DNA from: Palsa-461 sp040414865
GTDB taxonomy: Bacteria; Actinomycetota; Acidimicrobiia; Acidimicrobiales; RAAP-2
Direction of reading: 5' to 3'
DNA: 25,330 nucleotides
Assembly: GCA_040414865.1 (NCBI GenBank)
Contig: JBEDUR010000029.1
Location: forward strand, 1 to 25,330
Below the pieces are notes generated by a model. It saw only the letters and a list, made by a program, of their open reading frames with translations. It searched no databases and had not been told where the DNA came from. Each line of letters starts with the position of its first letter. Within the stretch, counting starts at the first letter, position 1. The translations under genes were made by a program, and so were the position numbers. Positions 1-6,313 of the stretch are shown here, piece after piece.

Positions 1-722
1 ACTAGAGCGGCCGCTTTGGCCCGCCGGTCGCCCGCAGGCAGAGGGCACCGGTTCTCGACGGTTGCCCCGAAGGGCTCGGAATCGCCGTAGGCGTCGATGA
101 ACGCTTGGGCGGTTTGGATGATCCAAACGGAGTGGGCTTCGGCGTCGTCACTGGTAGCTCCCCACGCGGTTATCCCGTGCCCGCCGAGGATCACACCCAC
201 CGCCCGGGGGTTCGACTGCCGCACGGAGGCGATGTCCAGGCCGAGCTGGAACCCGGGTCGCCGCCACGGCACCCAGACGACCTTGTCGCCGTAGATCCGC
301 TCGACCAACTGCTCGCCGTCGGCCGCCGCCGCAAGAGCAATCCCAGCATCTGGATGCAGGTGGTCCACGTGGGGCGCTTCGATCAGCGCGTGCATCGCGG
401 TGTCGATCGACGGGGTGGCGCCGCCTGGTCCATGGAGACAGAAGGAGAAGGCGTCGGCCATCTCGTCCTCATACTCGGGGCCTCGGTAGACATCGACGAG
501 CCCCCGCAGGCGGTCCAACCGAAGTACCGCCAACCCCACCTCGGTCAGGGTACCGAGGTCGCCGCCGGATCCCTTGACCCATAAGAGCTCCACCTCGCGG
601 CCGGTGACCGGGTCGAGCGCGTTGGTCTTCGCCGACGTGTTCCCGCCCCCGTAATTGGTGTTCGCCGGATCGGAGCCCAGACGGTTTGATCGGGCAATGA
701 GCTCAGCGACGATCTCCTTCAC
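1..722 (-). CDS. rhaD: Bifunctional rhamnulose-1-phosphate aldolase / short-chain dehydrogenase, N-terminal part (runs off the window)
   Basis: This protein should cleave L-rhamnulose-1-phosphate to DHAP and L-lactaldehyde; in the actinobacterial fusion form a C-terminal short-chain dehydrogenase oxidises lactaldehyde. Only the first 240 residues lie in the window; the frame is still open at base 1, so the dehydrogenase half is not seen. Visible class II aldolase signatures are NTNYGGGNTSAK (residues 21-32), the metal-site segment HVDHLHPDAG (118-127) and GHGITAWG (181-188). The start is GTG at 722-720, overlapping the rhaI stop as GTGA, so the two genes are co-translated. Codon 47 is TTA, rare in this GC-rich window. 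The family and domain 1 are clear; the dehydrogenase half is inferred from family architecture and from the partner rhaI. Confidence 0.88.
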   Translation of the reverse strand, partial: MKEIVAELIARSNRLGSDPANTNYGGGNTSAKTNALDPVTGREVELLWVKGSGGDLGTLTEVGLAVLRLDRLRGLVDVYRGPEYEDEMADAFSFCLHGPGGATPSIDTAMHALIEAPHVDHLHPDAGIALAAAADGEQLVERIYGDKVVWVPWRRPGFQLGLDIASVRQSNPRAVGVILGGHGITAWGATSDDAEAHSVWIIQTAQAFIDAYGDSEPFGATVENRCPLPAGDRRAKAAAL

Positions 723-1885
723 GCGCCCCACCCCGCCTGCGTTCCTCCCACTCGCTCGGCGACTATGCGATCGCCGTAGCCGGAGCGCCGGTAGCCCTCG
801 GTGGGGTCGGAGGGATGGCCCCGGGAAGACCGCCAATCCGCCAGATCGGCACGCACGTCGGTGTAGAAGGCGTCCATCAGCAGACCGTTGGCTCCCAGTA
901 CGTCTCCGTGTCGCTCAGCCTCGGCCAGTCCATCGCGGTCGACCAGCAGCGCCCGGGCCAACATTTCTTGAACATTGAGCACCGAACGGATTTGACCCGG
1001 GATCTTCGCCTCGATGTTGTGGCACTGATCCAACATGAAGGTCACGCCGGTTCCAGGGTTGTAACCGCCGCCTCGCACCACCTCACACAGGATCCGGAAC
1101 AACTGGAATGGGTCGGCCGCACCCACCATGAGATCGTCGTCCGCGTAGAAGCGCGAGTTGAAGTCGAAGGCGCCCAGACAACCAAGTCGGAGCAACTGCA
1201 TCACAATGAACTCGATGTTTGTTCCAGGCGCGTGGTGACCTGTGTCCAGACATACGACCGCTCGCTCGCCGAGGGACGCACAGTGGACGAACGCAGTGCC
1301 CCAGTCCGGCACATCGGTGGCATAGAAGGCCGGCTCGAAGAGCTTGTACTCCAGGACCAACCGCTGATCTTCTCCCAGCCGGGCATAGACCTGAGCCAGC
1401 GAGTCGGCCAACCGGTCCTGGCGGCTCCGAAGGTCGGCCTGGCCCGGGTAGTTCAGTCCGTCCGGAAGCCACACCTTCAGGTCACGGCTCCGAGTGACGT
1501 CCATGATGTCAACGCAGTCGAGTGCGTGTCGGACCGCCTTTGCCCGAATGCGTTCGTCCGCATGACAGAAGCTGCCGAGCTTGTAGTCATCATCTTGGAA
1601 CGTGTTGGTGTTGATCGTGCCGAGGCGCACACCCAGTTCGCCGGCGTGTCGGCGGAGCTTGTCGAAGTCATCGACCACGTCCCATGGGATGTGGAGCGCG
1701 ACAGAGGGGGCCAAACCCGTCCAGCGATGCACCTGCGCAGCGTCGGCGATCTTCTCGTAGGGATCCCGCGGCACCCCAGGCTGCGAGAACACCTTGAACC
1801 GGGTGCCGGAGTTGCCGAAGGCCCACGAAGGCAGTTCGATCGCCAGGCGCTCCAGGTCCGACGTGATCTGATCGAAGGTCGCCAT
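719..1885 (-). CDS. rhaI: L-rhamnose isomerase (RhaI, TIM-barrel type)
   Basis: The enzyme converts L-rhamnose to L-rhamnulose, the first cytoplasmic step of rhamnose breakdown. The protein is 388 residues and resembles the Pseudomonas-type RhaI rather than the enterobacterial RhaA. Likely metal and substrate residues sit in LEYKLFEPAFYATD, CLDTGHHAPGTN and FDFNSRFYADDDL, in the order expected for this xylose-isomerase-like barrel. I place the start at ATG 1885-1883 because AGGAG lies 4 bases upstream. A longer frame back to 1945 would begin inside the -10 box of the promoter at 1938-1966, so it is unlikely. The stop overlaps the GTG of the downstream aldolase by four bases. A rhamnose kinase and a transporter would be expected outside the window. 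Confidence 0.92.
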   Translation of the reverse strand: MATFDQITSDLERLAIELPSWAFGNSGTRFKVFSQPGVPRDPYEKIADAAQVHRWTGLAPSVALHIPWDVVDDFDKLRRHAGELGVRLGTINTNTFQDDDYKLGSFCHADERIRAKAVRHALDCVDIMDVTRSRDLKVWLPDGLNYPGQADLRSRQDRLADSLAQVYARLGEDQRLVLEYKLFEPAFYATDVPDWGTAFVHCASLGERAVVCLDTGHHAPGTNIEFIVMQLLRLGCLGAFDFNSRFYADDDLMVGAADPFQLFRILCEVVRGGGYNPGTGVTFMLDQCHNIEAKIPGQIRSVLNVQEMLARALLVDRDGLAEAERHGDVLGANGLLMDAFYTDVRADLADWRSSRGHPSDPTEGYRRSGYGDRIVAERVGGTQAGWGA

Positions 1886-1932
1886 GGTGCTCCTGGCCAG
1901 ACGCTTGACCCCACCTGGCCCTTGATAGAAGA

Positions 1933-1944
1933 TGATAATTATCA
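1933..1944. promoter_or_regulatory. Perfect palindrome TGATAATTATCA, probable operator
   Basis: The 12-bp perfect palindrome overlaps the -10 box of the rhaI promoter. It lies in the 162-bp spacer between rhaI and the divergent DeoR-type regulator gene. A repressor bound here would block RNA polymerase. The link to the neighbouring regulator is inferred from position only. Confidence 0.5.
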
Positions 1945-1966
1945 CACCACATCACAGAGCGGTCAA
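1938..1966 (-). promoter_or_regulatory. Promoter of the rhamnose genes
   Basis: On the minus strand there is a -35 box TTGACC (1966-1961), a 17-base spacer and a -10 box GATAAT (1943-1938). Transcription would start near 1931, giving a leader of about 45 bases before the rhaI ATG at 1885. It is the best consensus-like promoter I found in the window. Confidence 0.6.
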
Positions 1967-2047
1967 GCGCCTCTTGCATTGCCGAGGCTCGGTGAAAGCC
2001 CCCGTGGTGCGGCGCGGCGATGCTCGCGCGCTCGGGTCGGCCGCGCG

Positions 2048-2806
2048 ATGACCACCATCCAACGGACGCTGGCGGCCGACCGCCGTCTCCACTGGCTCAG
2101 CGAGCGCCTTGCGACCGAGGGCGCGGTCACCATCATCGAGGCCGCCGTCGCTCTCGGCGTCAGCGAGATGACCATCCGACGCGATCTCGCCGAGCTCGAA
2201 GAACGCGGTATCGCCCGGAGGGTCCGTGGCGGCGCCAGAGCCATTGGGCCGAAAACGTTCGTCGAGCGCCACCACACCGCCGCCCGCGCCAAGTCGCAAA
2301 TCGCCGCCAAGCTGTCCGGACTCCTGCCGAGCAGCGGAGCCGTGGCGTTCGACGCCTCGTCGACCGTGATGCGGCTGGCCAGTGACCTTGGCGTTGCCCG
2401 AGATCTCACCATCCTCACCAACGGCCCGGACACGTTTGCCGCGCTCCAGAGCTTGCCGGGTGTGACTCCGCTGCTTACGGGCGGACGTCTCGAGCAACTT
2501 ACGGGCAGCCTGGTGGGACCACTCGCCTTCCGTTCAGCCACTCACCTCAGCGTTCAAGTCCTCTTCGCTTCTGCGGCCGCGGTCACCATGCAGGGGACGC
2601 TGGAGGCGACGCTCGAAGAGGCCGAGGTCAAGCGCGGTCTGGCCGCCGGCGCCGGACAGATTGTCCTGGCAGCCGACTCCTCGAAGCTTGGAGCTCGGTC
2701 CATGGCCGTCGGCCTCGAGTGGGAACAGATCGACACCCTGGTGACCGAACTTGACCCCAGCGACGATCGTCTTGCTGCTTATCGCCCGTTCGCAGAGATC
2801 CTGTAG
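2048..2806 (+). CDS. DeoR/GlpR-family transcriptional regulator, probably of rhamnose genes
   Basis: This 252-residue protein is a typical sugar-responsive repressor. An N-terminal helix-turn-helix (about residues 13-65) carries the family signature MTIRRDLAELEERG and a following GGAR turn. The C-terminal DeoR sensor domain (about 78-245) has the ISOCOT/ribose-isomerase-like fold that binds phosphorylated sugars and contains ILTNGPDTFAAL and LAADSSKLG. The start is ATG 2048; no other ATG, GTG or TTG in frame lies nearer, and no clear ribosome binding site is visible. It is divergent from rhaI, with a palindrome between them, so it is probably the local repressor, relieved by a rhamnose catabolite such as rhamnulose-1-phosphate (inference). 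Confidence 0.9.
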   Translation: MTTIQRTLAADRRLHWLSERLATEGAVTIIEAAVALGVSEMTIRRDLAELEERGIARRVRGGARAIGPKTFVERHHTAARAKSQIAAKLSGLLPSSGAVAFDASSTVMRLASDLGVARDLTILTNGPDTFAALQSLPGVTPLLTGGRLEQLTGSLVGPLAFRSATHLSVQVLFASAAAVTMQGTLEATLEEAEVKRGLAAGAGQIVLAADSSKLGARSMAVGLEWEQIDTLVTELDPSDDRLAAYRPFAEIL

Positions 2807-2849
2807 GGACAATCGGGGTACCGCGCGCGACGCCCATGGAGAGTTCGAG

Positions 2850-3348
2850 TCAGCGCGACGAGCTGAGATCAGCCACAGGCGTGTTGCACGTCGAACTGTC
2901 GACGAAATAGGTGTCGTAGAGCTCTTGCACCGCGAGGATGCTCTCGATGGGCTTGCTGGCCGATGGCGATGCGCCGAGATGGCCGAAATATTCGAAGCGC
3001 TCCACCCCGGAGTGATCACGACCAGGACTTTGCCATGGTGTCCTGCGGTGGCGGGGAAGGCGTGAGGCAGGCCCGGCGGAACGACGACGATGTCGCCCGT
3101 GTTGGCCGTCAGCACATTGTCGCGGGCGAGCAGATCGAGCGAATCGTCCCGTCCGTAGAGCAGTTCGCTCAATCGGGTGTGGCGATACTCGCTCCGTGCG
3201 CTCCAGCATGAAGCTCACTCTCAGCATGCTGAAAGCACCGGTGGGTGTCGCTGGCGTCGGTCAGCAGGCTGATGACTACCTGGTCGTTGGCTAACGTCCT
3301 GGCCTTCGATGCTCGCACAGACGGTGGCCCGGCGGGTCCTTCAAGCAT
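2850..3348 (-). pseudogene. Broken cupin-domain protein (about three frameshifts)
   Basis: Reading the minus strand through three frame changes gives a cupin of about 165 residues. ATG 3348 begins MLEGPAGPPSVRASK and runs to LLTDASDT. The frame then shifts near 3240 to GAFSMLRVSFMLE...RVSPH. It shifts near 3182 to RHTRLSELLYGRDDSLDLLA...GDIVVVPPGLPHAFPA, and near 3008 to VERFEYFGHLGA...ILAVQELYDTYFVDS, ending at TGA 2850. The segments are collinear with a single-domain cupin of the quercetin-dioxygenase-like type: HRH metal motif, PPGLPHAF second cupin motif, TPGVERFEYF after the barrel. The last shift is in a run of four G, explained by one lost G. The first frame contains a TTA codon (3294-3292). 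Neighbouring genes are intact, so real decay is likelier than poor sequence, but errors are not excluded. Confidence 0.75.
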
Positions 3349-3404
3349 CCAGGTCGTGTCGGTCTCCCATCTCCCTGGTCCTGATTGTGCCGACGTCTGG
3401 CCTG

Positions 3405-4052
3405 TCAGTTCCGGACGCCATAGCCGCCGAGTCCCTCACGGAGGAGCTCGATGGCCTTTTCGCCCTCCCGTCGAAGATCGCGGGCGAGGCGACGAACGTC
3501 GGGGGAACCTTCCGATAGATGCCGGCGCACATAGTCGATAAGCGCGCTGCGGAGCCCGATGAGGGTGCTCGCGATCACCCACGGGCGCAGGTCGTCCGGG
3601 CCGACAGCGGTCTCAGCTCGGAGCAGCGCAGCAACCAACTCGGTATAGCGAGCGAAGATCTGACGCTCCCGCGCGAGGAGGGCCGGGCTGCCAGCAATCA
3701 TGCGCGAGGCGGCCAGTAGGGCATTCTGCGAAGCCTCGTCTTCAGCAGCGAGGAACCCGCGGGGCTGGGTCACGAACCGCCCGAAGGCGTCGAGCACCGA
3801 CTCGCCAGCAGGGCGCGTCCTGATGACATCGAGCAGCTCTGCTTCGAAGGCCTCCATCCCGTGGTAGACGAGGTCCTCTTTTGTGGGGAAGTAGTTGAAG
3901 ACGGTCGCCTCGGCGACCTCAGCCTCGCGGGCGATCTCGGCGACGCTCACCGCCTCGAAGCCCCGCTCGGCGAACAACCGCCGTGCCGTCTCGGCGATGA
4001 GGAGCCGGGTCCGCAGCTTCTTGCGCTCTCGAAGGCCCAGTTCCGTGTCCAT
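3405..4052 (-). CDS. TetR-family transcriptional regulator
   Basis: The protein is 215 residues. The N-terminal TetR helix-turn-helix (about residues 10-57) is clear: TRLLIAETARRLFAERG, then VSVAEIAREAEVAEATVFNYFPTKEDLV. The helical C-terminal ligand-binding part resembles the MftR-like subgroup, with no ligand predictable from sequence. ATG 4052 is the first start of the conserved N-terminus; a clear ribosome binding site is not visible. The gene faces away from the tRNA and P450 region. The AT-rich spacer upstream holds GGT/ACC dyads that could be its own operators. Its target could be the P450 region or a lost gene; nothing proves either. Confidence 0.9.
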   Translation of the reverse strand: MDTELGLRERKKLRTRLLIAETARRLFAERGFEAVSVAEIAREAEVAEATVFNYFPTKEDLVYHGMEAFEAELLDVIRTRPAGESVLDAFGRFVTQPRGFLAAEDEASQNALLAASRMIAGSPALLARERQIFARYTELVAALLRAETAVGPDDLRPWVIASTLIGLRSALIDYVRRHLSEGSPDVRRLARDLRREGEKAIELLREGLGGYGVRN

Positions 4053-4059
4053 TTCGTCA

Positions 4060-4118
4060 GGTTACCAGAAATCTCTTGACACATCGAATCTATGGTGACT
4101 AAAAATATATGGTAAACC
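4060..4118. promoter_or_regulatory. AT-rich regulatory region upstream of the TetR gene
   Basis: This short stretch is strikingly AT-rich for the window. It contains GGTTACC (4060-4066), GGTGACT (4094-4100) and GGTAAACC (4111-4118). The first and last are dyads with GGT/ACC arms, a plausible autoregulatory operator set. On the plus strand TTGACA (4076-4081) and TAAAAA (4100-4105) are 18 bases apart and could form a promoter directed away from the TetR gene. No intact plus-strand gene follows closely. Confidence 0.35.
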
Positions 4119-4156
4119 AAGGCCCATATCCGTGATGGCCACGTCGTCGAAGCTCC

Positions 4157-4173
4157 AAGGGCCCTTGGCCCTT
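4157..4173 (-). terminator. Hairpin downstream of the tRNA-Leu-like gene
   Basis: A 7-bp stem with a 3-base loop (arms AAGGGCC and GGCCCTT) lies 33 bases past the CCA end of the tRNA on the minus strand. No long U-tract follows, so it may act as a terminator or as a 3-prime processing signal. Confidence 0.35.
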
Positions 4174-4205
4174 CGCCTCGCGGGGGACGATCAAATACGA
4201 CGATG

Positions 4206-4282
4206 TGGTGGGGGCGAAGGGATTCGAACCCTCACTGTGGGCGGTTTAAGCGCCCTGCCTCTGCCATTTGGGCTACGCCCCC
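4206..4282 (-). tRNA. tRNA with anticodon UAA (Leu by codon table), short variable loop, CCA encoded
   Basis: The 77-base gene folds as a complete cloverleaf. The acceptor arms are GGGGGCG and CGCCCCC, followed by A73 and an encoded CCA. The D arm has three good pairs (GCCC with AGGC, one mismatch). The anticodon stem is GGGCG/CGCCC with loop CTTAAAC, giving anticodon UAA. The T arm is GAGGG/CCCTT with loop TTCGAAT. The variable loop is only five bases (ACAGT). Canonical bacterial tRNA-Leu is class II with a long variable arm, so this is a class-I-shaped tRNA carrying a Leu anticodon. Similar short UAA tRNAs may occur as accessory or phage-borne tRNAs, which is recollection rather than a search. 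Whether it is charged with leucine cannot be told from the sequence. Confidence 0.85.
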
Positions 4283-4745
4283 GACTTCGGAATCAGACCG
4301 GACAGCTCCGATCCGCGGTAATCCCAGCTCGAACGATGTCCCCTCAATAGTCTGCTGCGATGGCTTCGGCCAAGTAGTGCACCGTCTGTCGTACCCCGCC
4401 GCGCCTCCAGTTCGGGTCGGCCACCGTCGCCTCTCCCCCGATGGGGGTTTGGCGCCAACCGCACGGATCCAAATCGCCGCTGGCGGGCCCGCACTGGCCC
4501 AATCGAGACCATCATCTCGTGCGAGCAGGGGCGGAGCGGACCTGGACGCACAATTATTGGCGTCACAGGGCGATCTTGTGGCCCAGGACGCGATCGACCG
4601 GGCCCGGTCTCTTGGAGTCCCGATCCTCGAGGTTGGCGGCGTACTCGACGCCGAGCGGGTGGTCGACCGGGTCCGGGGGAGCTTGGGCCGACACCTCGAC
4701 CCGGCTGAAGCGGTCCTTTCGTCCGAGGCCTGCGATCATGGGTCG
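4283..4745. other. Gene-poor stretch with a possible gene remnant
   Basis: About 460 bases lie between the tRNA and the P450 start with no convincing complete gene. The 3-prime part (about 4533-4745, plus strand, same frame as the P450) reads like the end of a real protein: ADLDAQLLASQGDLVAQD, then ARSLGVPILEVGG, then DAERVVDRVRGSLG. This resembles the C-terminal end of a P-loop kinase-type protein, and it holds a TTA codon at 4554. Upstream bases give no matching N-terminal part in any frame I read. A small C-rich/G-rich inverted repeat (CCCCC-GAT-GGGGG) lies near 4436-4448. No promoter for the tRNA could be fixed with confidence. Confidence 0.3.
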
Positions 4746-6032
4746 ATGACAGAGACCTTGAGGCAACGGACAATGCGACGGGTCCTGGTGCCGGCCACCC
4801 TCACCTATCTCCGGTGGCGTGGTGACCCGCTGGCCGGCATGCTCCACCCCCAGACGATGGTCGACCCCTATCCGCTGTGGTCCGATCTGCGGGCGCGTGG
4901 CCACCTGTATCGCTCCAAGATCGGCTACTGGGGTACCGCCAGCCACGCGACCGCGGCCGCCATCCTGCGCGACCAGCGGTTTAGCGCCTCGCCGGTGCAC
5001 CAGAAGGGCTACCGAGTGATCACCGAGGTTCACGACCCCGAGGCCAGCACACCCGGCGCCGAGCTCTCGCTGCTCAGCATGGACCCGCCCGATCACACCC
5101 GAATCCGCCGGCTAGTGACCGCGGCGTTCAGCCCGAAGACGCTCGGCGCCCTCGAGACGTGGGTTCGGGCGCGCACCACCCAGCTCCTCGACGCGGTCGG
5201 GAGTACCGAAACCTTCGACCTCATCGACACGCTGGCCTACCCCCTGCCGATTGGGGTGATCTGCCAGCTACTCGGGGTCCCGCCTGAGGACCAGGACCGC
5301 TTCCGCCTCTGGGGCCGCGAGCTCGTCACTCAGCTCGAGCCGTCGGTCGACGGAACCCCGAGCACCGAGGCGCTGGCCGCCGATCGGGCACTCAAGGCGT
5401 ACTTCACCGACCTGATTGCCAAGCGCCGGGCCGACCCGGACGAGAGCCTTTTATCCGATCTCATCGTTGCCGAGCAGGAGGGAGACCGGCTCAGCTCCGA
5501 GGAGCTGATGAGCACGTGCGTCCTGCTGCTCGTGGCCGGTTTCGAGACCACCGTCAACCTCATCGGCAATGGCACGATGGCGCTGATCGGCGCGCCGGAG
5601 CAGTGGGAGCGTCTGTCGGGGCATCCCGAGCTCGTCCCCGGCGCGGTCGAGGAACTGCTGCGTTACGACAGCCCAGTGCAGGCCACCTCCCGGGTGGCGA
5701 CCGAGGACATCGAGTTCGAGGGCAAGGTGGTGGCCAGGGGCGAGTCGGTCATCATCGCCCTCGGCGGGGCCAACCGTGACCCTGAGACCTTCGTGGATCC
5801 CGATCGTCTGGACGTGACCCGGCCGGACGCCAACCGCCACCTGTCGTTCTCGCTCGGGATCCACCATTGCCTCGGGGCGATGCTGGCCCGGATGGAAGGA
5901 CGGATCGCCTTCGAAGAGCTCACGACGCGCTTCGCCGGGATGAGCCTCGCCGGCCCGCCGCGCCGGCGCGAGCTGCTCATCTTGCGGGGCTTCGACGCGC
6001 TGCCAGTCCGTCCCGTCCGAAGCACCGGCTGA
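4746..6032 (+). CDS. Cytochrome P450
   Basis: A 428-residue soluble bacterial P450 (class I type, needing a ferredoxin and reductase encoded elsewhere). The C-helix segment is DPPDHTRIRRLV (113-124). The I-helix oxygen-activation motif is AGFETT (264-269), the ExxR pair E303/R306 is in EELLRYDSP, and the haem-binding loop FSLGIHHCLG carries the Cys ligand at 375. All key residues are present, so the enzyme should be active. The substrate is unknown; overall look is CYP107/CYP105-like, without assignment. The start ATG 4746 is the first in frame that suits the family N-terminus; the ribosome binding site is weak and the same frame is open far upstream. Codon 236 (5451-5453) is TTA. No redox partner is in the window. 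Confidence 0.92.
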   Translation: MTETLRQRTMRRVLVPATLTYLRWRGDPLAGMLHPQTMVDPYPLWSDLRARGHLYRSKIGYWGTASHATAAAILRDQRFSASPVHQKGYRVITEVHDPEASTPGAELSLLSMDPPDHTRIRRLVTAAFSPKTLGALETWVRARTTQLLDAVGSTETFDLIDTLAYPLPIGVICQLLGVPPEDQDRFRLWGRELVTQLEPSVDGTPSTEALAADRALKAYFTDLIAKRRADPDESLLSDLIVAEQEGDRLSSEELMSTCVLLLVAGFETTVNLIGNGTMALIGAPEQWERLSGHPELVPGAVEELLRYDSPVQATSRVATEDIEFEGKVVARGESVIIALGGANRDPETFVDPDRLDVTRPDANRHLSFSLGIHHCLGAMLARMEGRIAFEELTTRFAGMSLAGPPRRRELLILRGFDALPVRPVRSTG

Positions 6033-6313
6033 CACCGCAATCTGCGCCACGGCCTGAGCGCGCGACCCGGCTTCTTCGTTCGGCTGGGATCCTGATTTGG
6101 ATGACCGAGTCGGGCATAACCCAGCTCCTGATCCTGTCTGACCGCTGAACACCGAGGAGATCTCCGCTTCGTCGGGATCGGACAAATCAAGCGAACGCGG
6201 GACCTTTCCGCGTGGCGCTTCCGAACTCACTGGGCCGGATCGGAGTTGCGTGAGACCCAGCGCCGCTTGGAAGGGCGCCTTGATAGGGTCGCCGCAACCT
6301 GGAGGAGGTGAAG

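Noticed and set aside
1..15. NotI/SpeI-like polylinker text at the left end (ACTAGAGCGGCCGC) as cloning vector remnant
   Set aside because: The bases continue the rhaD frame as RRAKAAAL, which is what this aldolase family carries after its CPLPA segment, so it is probably native. Read ends could still be vector; not decidable here.
815..2047. Plus-strand open frame running in front of the DeoR start
   Set aside because: It is antisense to rhaI, has no recognisable domain and lacks a ribosome binding site; the regulator begins at ATG 2048.
2534..3172. A 212-residue cupin-like protein fused to a Ser/Arg-rich tail
   Set aside because: Only the first 60 or so residues are cupin; the rest is the frameshifted reading past the break near 3008 and the antisense of the DeoR gene.
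4203..4745. P450 with a long N-terminal extension through the tRNA region
   Set aside because: The open frame crosses the antisense of a tRNA gene and unconserved sequence; the P450 fold is complete from ATG 4746.
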